From an uncultured Oscillospiraceae bacterium (GTDB lineage Bacteria > Bacillota > Clostridia > Oscillospirales > Oscillospiraceae), in contig CAKUMO010000009.1 in NCBI GenBank assembly GCA_934667815.1, positions 18,488 through 82,487 of the forward strand: a DNA stretch of 64,000 nt, in the 5' to 3' direction. The notes beneath the pieces are model-generated. The model ran no database searches. It was given only the letters and a program-made list of their open reading frames with translations, and was not told the DNA's origin. This document shows, one piece after another, positions 1-8,112 of the stretch. The first letter of the stretch is position 1, and every line of letters begins with the position of its first letter. Made by a program: the position numbers and the translations under genes.

Positions 1-506
1 AAGTCCCCGCATTCAGTAGAAAGTCTCTGGGAAATCTCGCCGTAAACGCCGTCCGTGTAGGAAATCGTTTCATCCGGAACGTGGATGCGCCAAGCCGGTT
101 TGCGCGTCTGCGCGGCGATCTGCGCCTGCGTCAGGTTCCGGCAGGTACCGGCATAGACGGGCGTGCCGTCTGAGGCATGCGGCGCGGAGGCCGCGTGCAG
201 CTCGTTTCGCGTGCAGAAGCAGGGATAAAGCAGGCCCTGTGCACGCAGGCGTTCAAAGGCTGCGGCATAGACGGGTGTCCGAGTGCTCTGCATGGGCATT
301 TCCCTATCCCAGTCGAGGCCGAGCCAGCGAAGATCGTCACGGAGCAGCTCGATGTATTCCGGCCGGCAGCGCGCGGGGTCCAGATCCTCGATGCGCAGGA
401 CAAATTCTTCTCCCGCAGCCCGGGCAGAAAGCCACGCAAGAAGCGCAGAAAAAACGTTTCCCAAGTGCATCCGACCGGACGGGCTTGGCGCAAAGCGGCC
501 GGCCAT
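1..506 (-). CDS. gluQ: GluQ, glutamyl-queuosine tRNA(Asp) synthetase (3' part cut by window edge)
   Basis: This is a class I aminoacyl-tRNA-synthetase-like enzyme. The GluQ family attaches glutamate to queuosine in tRNA(Asp) and lacks an anticodon-binding domain. The first ~168 residues are visible. They start MAGRFAPSPSGRMHLGN, with a HIGH-type HLGN motif, followed by RIEDLDPAR. A zinc site of GluQ type is present: CFC near residue 97 and YAGTC about 20 residues later. That site separates it from ordinary GltX. The start at 506 lies one base after the stop of the upstream YbaK-like gene, so the two genes are translationally coupled. Both act on tRNA, which fits a small tRNA-quality operon. 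The gene runs off the left edge, so total length and the KMSK motif cannot be checked. Confidence 0.88.
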   Translation of the reverse strand, partial: MAGRFAPSPSGRMHLGNVFSALLAWLSARAAGEEFVLRIEDLDPARCRPEYIELLRDDLRWLGLDWDREMPMQSTRTPVYAAAFERLRAQGLLYPCFCTRNELHAASAPHASDGTPVYAGTCRNLTQAQIAAQTRKPAWRIHVPDETISYTDGVYGEISQRLSTECGD

Positions 507-507
507 C

Positions 508-1068
508 TTATAGCTCCTCCGGCAGATCGACGACCGTGGGTTCAATGCCAATCGCGGGCAGAATTTTCTCTGTAAGCTCGGTGGTCGGGAACGCAACGGT
601 CGAGGTATTCCGGCAGGGATGGCAGGCAAACATCGGCGCGTTCAAAACAGGGCGGTCAATGACAAGACGCACACGGTGTTCCCTGTCGTTTTGCAGTGCG
701 AGAACCGTCGCTGACCCCGGTGTTACGTCAAGCATTACCCGCATATTCTCCTCCGGTGCAAAGGAAACGCGTGCACAGCCAAGCTGCTGCGAGAGAAATT
801 TGGTCTTGAATACCTTATCGCCGGTCAAAAGCAGCAAATAATACTGCGTTTTCTGCCGATTGCAAAGGAACAGATTCTTGCAGATGGGCGCGCCAAGCGT
901 CTTTTCGACCTCGTGACACATGGGAATGGTCATCGCCGGATCATGATCGACGCGAAAATAAGCAATCCCTAAGCTGTCAAGCAGATCATAGCACTGCGTT
1001 TCGGCCGCAGGACGCGTGTCCTGCGGCCTGCCGGCGCAGCGGCCGGTCAGTCGTTTGAAATCGTCCAT
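508..1068 (-). CDS. YbaK/EbsC-family aminoacyl-tRNA deacylase (PrdX/ProXp-ala-like)
   Basis: The ~186-residue product begins MDDFKRLTG and matches the YbaK/ProX editing-domain family, which hydrolyses misacylated tRNAs such as Ala- or Cys-tRNA(Pro). Visible family features are the central LGAPICKNLFLCN stretch, where the conserved lysine sits, the following strand KTQYYLLLLTGD, and a C-terminal TVAFPTTELTEKI segment. An upstream in-frame extension to 1176 overlaps the LCP gene and is rejected. The chosen ATG at 1068 lies one base after the LCP stop codon and is followed just as tightly by gluQ. The family is clear. Which mischarged tRNA it edits is an inference. Confidence 0.85.
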   Translation of the reverse strand: MDDFKRLTGRCAGRPQDTRPAAETQCYDLLDSLGIAYFRVDHDPAMTIPMCHEVEKTLGAPICKNLFLCNRQKTQYYLLLLTGDKVFKTKFLSQQLGCARVSFAPEENMRVMLDVTPGSATVLALQNDREHRVRLVIDRPVLNAPMFACHPCRNTSTVAFPTTELTEKILPAIGIEPTVVDLPEEL

Positions 1069-1069
1069 G

Positions 1070-2341
1070 TTAATACGCAATGTAGAGGTCGTCCCAGGTG
1101 ACGTCCTTTTCATAGGGATTAAACGACTCGTTGATAATGGGCAGCAACTCGTCGCCGTTGACGATAACATATTCACCGCCGTCGGAAAGGTAGTTTGGGA
1201 TGGTCATCATCTGCATATCGCCCGTTCCGCAGAGCAGGACGGACTCACCCAGCCAGAGCAGGTTTTCCATGCTCAGATCGGTAAAGGTGTTGTCCATCAG
1301 GAGCTTGAGTGCCTTCGGCAGGCGGAACAGATTCTTCACGCTGAGCCATTGGTGCATTGCGGCGGAGAGAAAATCACGCTGGACATTCACGCGCTGTAAA
1401 TCAGCCATTGCATAACCGGAACGGAAACGAACAAGTCCCATCGCCTGCTCACCGTTGAGTGTTTGCTCTCCTGCTGTCAGATTGATATAAAGATCCTGCG
1501 TTGGATCGTTATAGTACATATCGCAGGGCACGTCAAAGCGCACGCCGCCCATCAGATCGACCAGCTCGACAAACACATTCAGATCGATCAACATGTACCC
1601 ATCCGGACGGAAGCCCACGCATTCGGAAACATATTCCAGCAGCGCGTCCATACCCTCCTCGCCCTTGCCGTTGGCGATGTATGCGCCGTTGATCTTGTGC
1701 GGCGTATAGGTGGAATTGACTTTGGTGTCGCGCGGAATGCTCATAAGGCTGACCTTGCCGCTCTTGCGGTTGACGTTCAGCAGCATCAGGGTATCCGTGC
1801 GGTCGCCCGAGGCGTCCGTTCCAGCCAGAAGAATCGTCGAGCTGCCGCGTTTGCGGGTAAGGTCGCAATTTTCATCCGTCGGCTGCTTTGCAATCAGAAA
1901 CAGCACACCCGTCAGTAGCGCCAAAATCAAAGCCACGATCAGCAGGAACTTCAAAAAGCCCTTACCGCGCTTTTTCTTTTTCTTCGGCTGCTCGGACGGC
2001 ATTTCCTCCGGTTCCTCAAGCCGTTCCTGCCGCTCTGCGCACGGCTTTTTCGACGGCACGGCATGGCGCTGTTCCGGTGCGTTCTCCTTCACCGGCGAGT
2101 AGCGCTGCGTGGCCTCCTCCCGCGAACGCGGCTCGTAAGCACGCTGGCGCGGTGCAGGCTGGCGGTAATCGGCATTGTAGGCATGGATGGCCGGTTGGCT
2201 CTTTTCGCCATAGTCCTCCGACTGGTCGTCCTCGTCCTCATAGAGCTTGTCGGCAAACCCCTTTTCATAAGGATCCTCCTCGGTTGGATCGTCGCCAAGC
2301 AGTTTTTTAATATCCTCGATCAGTTTTTCGTCCTGATCCAT
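1070..2341 (-). CDS. LytR-CpsA-Psr (LCP) family cell-wall glycopolymer ligase
   Basis: LCP proteins transfer lipid-linked anionic polymers (teichoic acid, capsule) onto peptidoglycan at the outer membrane face. The 423-residue product has an acidic, low-complexity cytoplasmic N-terminus (residues 1-115), a lysine-rich stop-transfer patch, one membrane helix at about 129-150, then an extracellular LCP domain. LCP motifs seen include GDRTDTLMLLNVN, the arginine-containing SIPRDTKV, HKINGAY and LVRFRSGYAMADLQR. The unusually long charged tail before the helix is typical of clostridial LCP proteins. The gene follows the MATE gene after 41 bp and has a GAAGGTGATCTT ribosome site. It is probably cotranscribed with the two downstream tRNA genes. 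Confidence 0.92.
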   Translation of the reverse strand: MDQDEKLIEDIKKLLGDDPTEEDPYEKGFADKLYEDEDDQSEDYGEKSQPAIHAYNADYRQPAPRQRAYEPRSREEATQRYSPVKENAPEQRHAVPSKKPCAERQERLEEPEEMPSEQPKKKKKRGKGFLKFLLIVALILALLTGVLFLIAKQPTDENCDLTRKRGSSTILLAGTDASGDRTDTLMLLNVNRKSGKVSLMSIPRDTKVNSTYTPHKINGAYIANGKGEEGMDALLEYVSECVGFRPDGYMLIDLNVFVELVDLMGGVRFDVPCDMYYNDPTQDLYINLTAGEQTLNGEQAMGLVRFRSGYAMADLQRVNVQRDFLSAAMHQWLSVKNLFRLPKALKLLMDNTFTDLSMENLLWLGESVLLCGTGDMQMMTIPNYLSDGGEYVIVNGDELLPIINESFNPYEKDVTWDDLYIAY

Positions 2342-2382
2342 AAGATCACCTTCTTTCGTGCCCTTATTTTACACGAATTTAG

Positions 2383-3762
2383 CTACGATGTAAATGCTTT
2401 TTGTCCGCTTTCCTGTGAGAAAACCGTCATTTGCTTGCGATAAGTGATGCGGAAATAAATAATCTCTGCCACGGCGGTAATCGTCCACGAGAAGGCATAC
2501 ATTAAATAAAGTGACATCAGCGTCCTGAAATACGCAAACACGGTATACACCCAAATGACACGGAACACGCAGGAGCCTGCAATCACGATAATCGTCGGTA
2601 CAACACACTTGCCGAGGCCTCGCGAGGCCGCAATGGTACAATCCATGAATGCGGAAATGCCATAGGAGAAGCCCATCACGCGCAGACGTGCCATACCCTC
2701 CTGCGCTACGGCAGGATCGTCCGTAAAGAGCGCAAGAAATCCCTCGCCAAAGAATACCAACGCAAGGCCCAACGCCGTGCCAAGCGCAAAGGAATACGTC
2801 AGACTGATCAAATAGCTCTTGCGCACGCGGTCACGGTGACCGGCGCCGTAGTTCTGGCCAATGAAGCTGGCGCATGCAGTGTGGAACGCTGCCATAACGT
2901 CATAGACGAGGCCATCTGCATTCGAGGCTGCGGAGTTACCCTCCACAACGACCGTCGGAAAGCTGTTCACAGCGCCCTGAATAAAGAGGTTCGCAATGGA
3001 AAAAATCGCATTCTGAAAGCCCGCAGAGCAGCCGAGCGTAAGCAGCATCCGACTTTTTTCGCCGTGCAAGCGCAGTTTTTTCAAGTGCAGCGCATAATCC
3101 TCATGACTGCGGAACAGCGCGATTAAAATCAAAACCGCAGACAAATACTGCGACAGGATGCTCGCCAGCGCGACGCCGTCGGCACTCATGTTGCAGACGA
3201 TGACGAAAAAGAGGTTCAGCGCGACATTCAAGATTCCTGCGATCAGCAGGAATACCAGCGGTCGGCGCGTGTCTCCCGCCGCGCTCAAAACGCCGTTGCC
3301 ATAGTTATACAGCGCCATGGCAGGCATGCCGAGAAAGTAAATGTGAAGATACAGCGTCGCGCCATCAATCAGCTCATTCTTTGTGTGCAGCAGCTCCAAC
3401 AGCGGGCGTGCAAGCACCATGCCCAGCGCCAGCAGCACGCCGCCGACGATCAGGCACAAGATTGCTGCCGTATGGACGGTCTGGTCGGTCTCCTCGCGGC
3501 TGTCCGCACCAAGATAACGCGCGACAAGCGCGTTCACGCCGCTGCCCATGCCGATCAAGAAGCCGGTGAACAGCGTGACAAGCGTAGCCGTTGAGCCAAC
3601 CGCACCAAGCGCTTCCGGCCCGGAAAAGCGACCGACCACGGCAATGTCTGACATATTAAAAAGCACCTGAAGGACGTTCGAGAGCATCAACGGCAGACTG
3701 AAGCGCAGGATCTGCCTGCCGAGCGGGCCGTGTGCAAGCGCACCCTCCGTTCTGGTCTCCAT
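2383..3762 (-). CDS. MATE-family multidrug/Na+ (H+) antiporter
   Basis: The 459-residue polytopic protein has about 12 hydrophobic helices and the two-fold repeat typical of MATE exporters. The N-terminal half starts PLGRQILRFSLPLMLSNVLQ and contains MSDIAVVGRFSGPEALGAVG, the usual MATE helix 1-2 signature. The second half has the equivalent segment around QNAIFSIANLFIQGAVNSF. It is expected to export cationic drugs or metabolites across the cytoplasmic membrane; the substrate cannot be inferred. A promoter sits directly upstream at 3806-3834. The gene is probably first in the MATE-LCP-YbaK-GluQ run. Confidence 0.92.
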   Translation of the reverse strand: METRTEGALAHGPLGRQILRFSLPLMLSNVLQVLFNMSDIAVVGRFSGPEALGAVGSTATLVTLFTGFLIGMGSGVNALVARYLGADSREETDQTVHTAAILCLIVGGVLLALGMVLARPLLELLHTKNELIDGATLYLHIYFLGMPAMALYNYGNGVLSAAGDTRRPLVFLLIAGILNVALNLFFVIVCNMSADGVALASILSQYLSAVLILIALFRSHEDYALHLKKLRLHGEKSRMLLTLGCSAGFQNAIFSIANLFIQGAVNSFPTVVVEGNSAASNADGLVYDVMAAFHTACASFIGQNYGAGHRDRVRKSYLISLTYSFALGTALGLALVFFGEGFLALFTDDPAVAQEGMARLRVMGFSYGISAFMDCTIAASRGLGKCVVPTIIVIAGSCVFRVIWVYTVFAYFRTLMSLYLMYAFSWTITAVAEIIYFRITYRKQMTVFSQESGQKAFTS

Positions 3763-3805
3763 CGGAAATCACGTCTCCTATTTATTTATATTCGATAACC
3801 GAGAC

Positions 3806-3834
3806 AGTATAGCACATCGGTGCTTGCACCGCAA
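3806..3834 (-). promoter_or_regulatory. Sigma-A-type promoter of MATE gene
   Basis: Reading the minus strand, TTGCGG (3834-3829) and TATACT (3811-3806) are separated by 17 bp, and the MATE start codon lies about 45 bp downstream. No operator-like repeat was noticed. Functional status is inferred from the match and position only. Confidence 0.55.
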
Positions 3835-3967
3835 GTGGCCAAAAGGCTTTCTCTTGAAAAACACGCAAAAATTGTCATTGATATTCAAACGCTCGCCGGA
3901 AATACTACGAGCGAGGAATCAAATCATTCCATTTGATCCCCCTCAAAAAATAAGGAGATGAGAAACG

Positions 3968-4162
3968 ATGAAAAACACCAACCAGATCAACGTTCCCGAA
4001 GCTCGCGAAGCGATGGACAAGTTCAAGATGGAAGCCGCCAACGAAGTCGGCGTCAACCTGAAGCAGGGCTACAACGGCGACCTGACCTCCCGCGAGGCCG
4101 GTTCCGTCGGCGGCCAGATGGTCAAGAAGATGATCGAGGCTTACGAGCGCAACATGAAGTAA
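3968..4162 (+). CDS. Alpha/beta-type small acid-soluble spore protein (SASP)
   Basis: The 64-residue product has the two conserved SASP boxes: EAANEVGVNLKQGYNGDLTS, which includes the GPR protease cleavage context, and GSVGGQMVKKMIEAYER. These proteins coat and protect DNA in dormant spores and are degraded at germination. The length is normal for the family. A strong AAGGAGATG ribosome site precedes the ATG. Expression would be expected from the forespore factor sigma-G, but no convincing sigma-G promoter could be fixed in 3835-3967. The gene is alone on the plus strand and is followed by a strong terminator. It is the main evidence that the organism sporulates. Confidence 0.95.
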   Translation: MKNTNQINVPEAREAMDKFKMEAANEVGVNLKQGYNGDLTSREAGSVGGQMVKKMIEAYERNMK

Positions 4163-4177
4163 TTCCCGCGCAAAATG

Positions 4178-4217
4178 CAGCCGCCGGATACGGAACGACC
4201 GTATCCGGCGGCTGTTT
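4178..4217. terminator. Bidirectional terminator between SASP and the CBM gene (repeated at 27.7 kb)
   Basis: A near-perfect inverted repeat, CAGCCGCCGGATACGG / CCGTATCCGGCGGCTG with a short loop, is followed by TTTGCCTGTTTT on the plus strand and a short T run on the minus strand. It serves SASP on the plus strand and probably the glycan operon on the minus strand. A closely similar hairpin, with shared flanking sequence, recurs at 27676-27720. Confidence 0.8.
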
Positions 4218-4304
4218 GCCTGTTTTGAAGCTCCGCGCAAACTCGCCGTTGGAGGATGCTTCGCTCGAAGGCTTCTATGCTTTATTTTTTGAGGACAGGA
4301 CACG

Positions 4305-7300
4305 TCAGCCGCGCTTTTTCTTTCGAACAAGCAACACGATGCCGCCGATCAGCAGAACTGCGCCCACCGCAATGACCGCGATGACCCACACGGGAACACC
4401 GCTCTTTTCCTGCGGCTGTTCCACGGGCGCAGGTTCTTCCGGCTGTACGGGAGTCATGTCAATGCCGTTGTTGTCCTTGGGCTTCTCCTCAGGCTCCGCA
4501 TTCGGATTGGGGAGATTCTCCAATTCCGCAGGCGTCAGGTCAAAATCGTCCATATACACCGAACCGCTGCCTGCGCCAATGTCCACGATCACGTCATACT
4601 GCACGATCTCCACGCCGTCAAAGGCAGGCGCCTCCAGCGTGACCTTGAACCAGCCGTCCGAGGTACCCGTCGCAACGTCCGTTTTGGTCACATGCACATT
4701 GCCGAGGCTGTCCGTGCGTTTCACGCCCAGCGTAACGCCGTTGCCGTCGTAGACCGCCACATTTTCCATGCGGAAATAGGCCGTAACAATGTAATCCGCA
4801 TTAAAGTCAAACCGGCCGGGATCTATGCAATACTGATAAACCGCCTGTGCGTTGGAGAACTCCAGATTCACGCGGATGGCATGGTCGCCGCTGTGGGAAT
4901 CCTTCGTGACCTCATAGTTGCGGACGCCCTCGTCCGGATTGCCGGGCCAGACATCCCAGTCCAGTACGGAGCCGTCAGGATTCAGCGTCTCCAGACTGGG
5001 ATTTCGCAGAAGGCTATCGGTAATCAGCGGCGTTTTGATTTCCTGCTTCTCCAGCGCGGCAGGTGTGAGATCAAAATCGTCAAGATAGATTCTACCGGAG
5101 CCTGTGCCGATGTCCACGATCACATCGTACTGCGTGATCGTTGCGCCGATCAGGCCGGGGACCTCTACCTGAACCTTCACCCAGCCGTCCGTCGTCCCCT
5201 GCCGGAGCGTCTGATAGACATTGTATTCCGAGCCGTTGGAGGCCTTTCGTTTTACGCCGATGGTCAAATTCGAAACCTGAACATTCTCCAGCTTCATCCA
5301 GACGGAGGCAATATAGCTGCCGTTGAAATCAAAGCGCCCGGTATCGGTGCAATACTGATAGACCGCATGGGCATTTCCGGAGACCGGCTCAACACGCAGC
5401 GCCTTGCCGCCGCTGTGGATCACGTCCGTGACGACCGCAAATCTGCGTGTACCCTCGGCAGGATTTCCGGGCCAGACATCCCAGTCCGTAACCGTGCCGT
5501 CGCCGTTCAAATTCTCCAAGCTGGGATTGCGCAGGAGGCCGCTTCCCGTCAGACCGGGATCCACAACATCCAAATCCGCAGGAACCAGATCAAAATCGTC
5601 CAGCCAGACGCTGCCCGAGCCTGTGCCGATGTCCACGACCACGTCGTACTGCACGATCGTCGCGCCCTTGACCTTCGGAGCATCGAGGGTGAACAGCACC
5701 CAGCCGTCGGTAGTTGCCGTCGGGAGATTTGTGGAAATATTGTGCTCATTGCCGTTGGAATCTCTGCGTTTGACCGTAAGCGTCAGCTCGGAGGTCTTGA
5801 GATCCTTCAGCTTCATCCAGACGGAGGCACGATAGGATTCGTTGAAATCAAAGGCGCTCGTGTCCACGCAATACTGATAAATCGCCTGCTTGTTCCCATT
5901 GTGAAGATCGATACGGACAGACTGCGTGCCGGTATGCGCATCGCTGACGATCTGGAATTTGCGCTCGCCCTCAGCCGGATTGCCCGGCCAGATGTCCCAA
6001 TGGGTGATAGTACCGTCGCCGTTCAGCTCCTCCAAGCTGGCATTTCGCAGAATGGCGCTTTCAAACGCGGGATCGACGGGGGCATCATCCGGGTCATCCT
6101 GCGGCTTGACCGCGTTGAGCTTGAGGTCGTCTGCATAGAACACACCGGTGCCGGTCGCCGTGATATGGACAAGCAGCTCCTGCACCTGTACACCCTCACA
6201 GGGAACGGCCACCGTCAGCAGTTTCCAGTCCTCTGTCGTGCCGCTGACCATCTTGGAATAGTAATCGCTGACGCCGGAGGCAGTTTTCACCTCCGCACGC
6301 AGACGAATGCCGCCTGCATTCTCTCCTCCCTTGACCCACGCAGAGAGATACAACGTTCCGTCGGAATTGGCAGAAGCCTTGTTCGGCCACCAGCCGGAGG
6401 CCTGGAAAGCACTCTGCGCGCCGGTGAGCTTCGCGCTGAACGAGCCGCTGTGAGACTGCTCGGCAGAGTTTTCAAATTCGCCTGCCCATGCGTCCTTATT
6501 GCTCTCAAAGCTCTCGTTGCGGATGAGGTTCACGCTGTTATCGTCAGTGGTATAAAGGAACGCATCGTCAAAATAGACATCGCCCGAGCAACCGGCCGCC
6601 ACGACGAATTTCAGGGTGTGGCGTTCGGTATTTTCCGCAGCAGGGACGTCCAACAGCACGCGCTGCCAGCCGGTCTGTGCAGCGGGGTGCACGCTGAGGC
6701 TTTCCCCTGCGGGGCGCTCTACAAGTACCGTTACCTTTTCGGCATCGGCTGCGTCAAACAGGAATACCCACAAACCGGCCGTGCAGGCAGCACTGCGGTT
6801 ATAGGTCGCTGTCGTCGTGCAGCATGCAAAGGCTTCCTCCTCTGCACCTGCCGTGACCTTATAGCTCTTTGCGCCGCTGTGCGTAAAGGCCGTGTCGGTA
6901 TTCTCCGTGACCAGAGATTCATTTCTGCCCCAGTTTTCATAGCCGTTTTCAAAACCGGGGTTGTCCATCAGGTTGATGCCCTTCAGGCCGGTGACGACCG
7001 TACCGGCACTGCGGCTTTCCTCAGAAGCGGGAGGAGCCTCTTTTGCATTCGGGTCTACCGCATTAACGCGTACTCCGTCGACATAGAACACGCCCTCGCC
7101 CCAAGTATTGACATGGAACAGAATTTCACTGACCCGTGCCGCGGGTGCAGGGATCGTCAGCACGAGCTGCTGCCATTCCCCCTTGGTATCGTTGATCTCG
7201 GCTTCCGTCCAGAGGTTATCGTCCGCAAGGCCGTCAGCCTTGACCTCGGTCCGGAGCTTCAGGGTCCCCGCGTTCTCACCGCTCTTGACCCATGCAGAGA

Positions 7301-8090
7301 AATAGAGCGTTTCGCCGGTGTTGACGGAGGCCTTGTTCGGCCACCAGCCGGAGGCCTGGAACAGATCCTTCTCGCCGGTGATCTTCGCACTGCTGTTTCC
7401 TGCATAAGCTTCCTCGGCGGTAACTTCAAAATCGCCGCCCCATGCGTCCTTGTTGCTCTCAAAGCCGTCGTTGCGAATGAGATTGATGCTCTCCGCGTCG
7501 GCGCAGTAGAGGTAGGCATCATCGAAGTAGATGTCCCCCACCGTCCCGCCGGAGACGGTGAACTTGATCGCGTGCGCGGTGGTGCCGGTCGTCGCTTCGC
7601 CGTCCACGCTCACACGCTGCCAGCCGGACTGGGCGGCGGGGTGCGCCTGCACGGTTGCGGCAGCTGCGTTGTGGCGCTCAAGGTGGATCGTGACCTTGTC
7701 CGCATCGGCAGGATCGCTCAGGTAGACCCACATACCGGCGGTAAACGCCGCATTGCGGTTGTAAGTCGCGGTATCAACGCAGTAGGCATAAGCCTCTCCT
7801 TCCACGCCTGCCGTGACCTTATAGCTCTTTGCGCCGCTGTGCGTAAAGGCCGTGTCGGTATTCTCCGTGACCAGAGCTTCATTTCTGCCCCAGTTTTCAT
7901 AGCCGTTTTCAAAACCGGGATTGTCCATCAGGTTGATGCCCTTCAGGCCGGTAACCACCGCGCCCGCAGTGCGGTTCTCATCAGAGGTCGGCTCCTCTGC
8001 TTTTGCAGGGATACAGATGCCGGTGATTATGATGCTCAGGGAAAGAAGCGCAGCAGCGGCCGTTCTGAGCACGCTTTTCCAGTTTTTCAT
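4305..8090 (-). CDS. Surface-anchored protein with seven CBM4/9-like carbohydrate-binding modules
   Basis: The 1,261-residue product has a signal peptide (residues 1-31, ending IPAKA), then seven jelly-roll modules of the CBM_4_9/CenC type. Modules 1 and 3 and modules 2 and 4 are closely related pairs. The last three share the motif WDxWPGNPxEG and end in VDIGTGSGxxxxDDFDL. A proline/glutamate-rich linker leads to one C-terminal membrane helix and the tail RKKKRG. No catalytic domain is seen, so it probably holds glycan at the cell surface for the adjacent importers. It is the last gene of the glycan locus, 22 bp after a solute-binding protein gene, with an AAGGAGATAG ribosome site. The internal DNA duplication is described separately. 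Confidence 0.85.
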   Translation of the reverse strand: MKNWKSVLRTAAAALLSLSIIITGICIPAKAEEPTSDENRTAGAVVTGLKGINLMDNPGFENGYENWGRNEALVTENTDTAFTHSGAKSYKVTAGVEGEAYAYCVDTATYNRNAAFTAGMWVYLSDPADADKVTIHLERHNAAAATVQAHPAAQSGWQRVSVDGEATTGTTAHAIKFTVSGGTVGDIYFDDAYLYCADAESINLIRNDGFESNKDAWGGDFEVTAEEAYAGNSSAKITGEKDLFQASGWWPNKASVNTGETLYFSAWVKSGENAGTLKLRTEVKADGLADDNLWTEAEINDTKGEWQQLVLTIPAPAARVSEILFHVNTWGEGVFYVDGVRVNAVDPNAKEAPPASEESRSAGTVVTGLKGINLMDNPGFENGYENWGRNESLVTENTDTAFTHSGAKSYKVTAGAEEEAFACCTTTATYNRSAACTAGLWVFLFDAADAEKVTVLVERPAGESLSVHPAAQTGWQRVLLDVPAAENTERHTLKFVVAAGCSGDVYFDDAFLYTTDDNSVNLIRNESFESNKDAWAGEFENSAEQSHSGSFSAKLTGAQSAFQASGWWPNKASANSDGTLYLSAWVKGGENAGGIRLRAEVKTASGVSDYYSKMVSGTTEDWKLLTVAVPCEGVQVQELLVHITATGTGVFYADDLKLNAVKPQDDPDDAPVDPAFESAILRNASLEELNGDGTITHWDIWPGNPAEGERKFQIVSDAHTGTQSVRIDLHNGNKQAIYQYCVDTSAFDFNESYRASVWMKLKDLKTSELTLTVKRRDSNGNEHNISTNLPTATTDGWVLFTLDAPKVKGATIVQYDVVVDIGTGSGSVWLDDFDLVPADLDVVDPGLTGSGLLRNPSLENLNGDGTVTDWDVWPGNPAEGTRRFAVVTDVIHSGGKALRVEPVSGNAHAVYQYCTDTGRFDFNGSYIASVWMKLENVQVSNLTIGVKRKASNGSEYNVYQTLRQGTTDGWVKVQVEVPGLIGATITQYDVIVDIGTGSGRIYLDDFDLTPAALEKQEIKTPLITDSLLRNPSLETLNPDGSVLDWDVWPGNPDEGVRNYEVTKDSHSGDHAIRVNLEFSNAQAVYQYCIDPGRFDFNADYIVTAYFRMENVAVYDGNGVTLGVKRTDSLGNVHVTKTDVATGTSDGWFKVTLEAPAFDGVEIVQYDVIVDIGAGSGSVYMDDFDLTPAELENLPNPNAEPEEKPKDNNGIDMTPVQPEEPAPVEQPQEKSGVPVWVIAVIAVGAVLLIGGIVLLVRKKKRG
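6847..7952 (-). repeat. Internal 960-bp tandem duplication with a nearly identical 146-bp patch
   Basis: Positions 6847-6992 and 7807-7952 align base for base over 146 bp with only two differences, 960 bp apart. Sequence outside the patch has diverged much more, though a further shared tract of about 32 bp recurs at the same offset (near 6375 and 7335). The repeat unit equals about 320 residues, that is two carbohydrate-binding modules. Confidence 0.9.
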
Positions 8091-8112
8091 CTCTCTATCT
8101 CCTTCGGCTATG

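Noticed and set aside
1069..1176. Longer start for the YbaK-like protein
   Set aside because: It overlaps the LCP coding sequence and the extra residues do not resemble the family. The ATG at 1068 directly follows the LCP stop.
3835..3967. Sigma-G promoter for the SASP gene
   Set aside because: Several weak matches exist, but none has both boxes at correct spacing, so no site is claimed.
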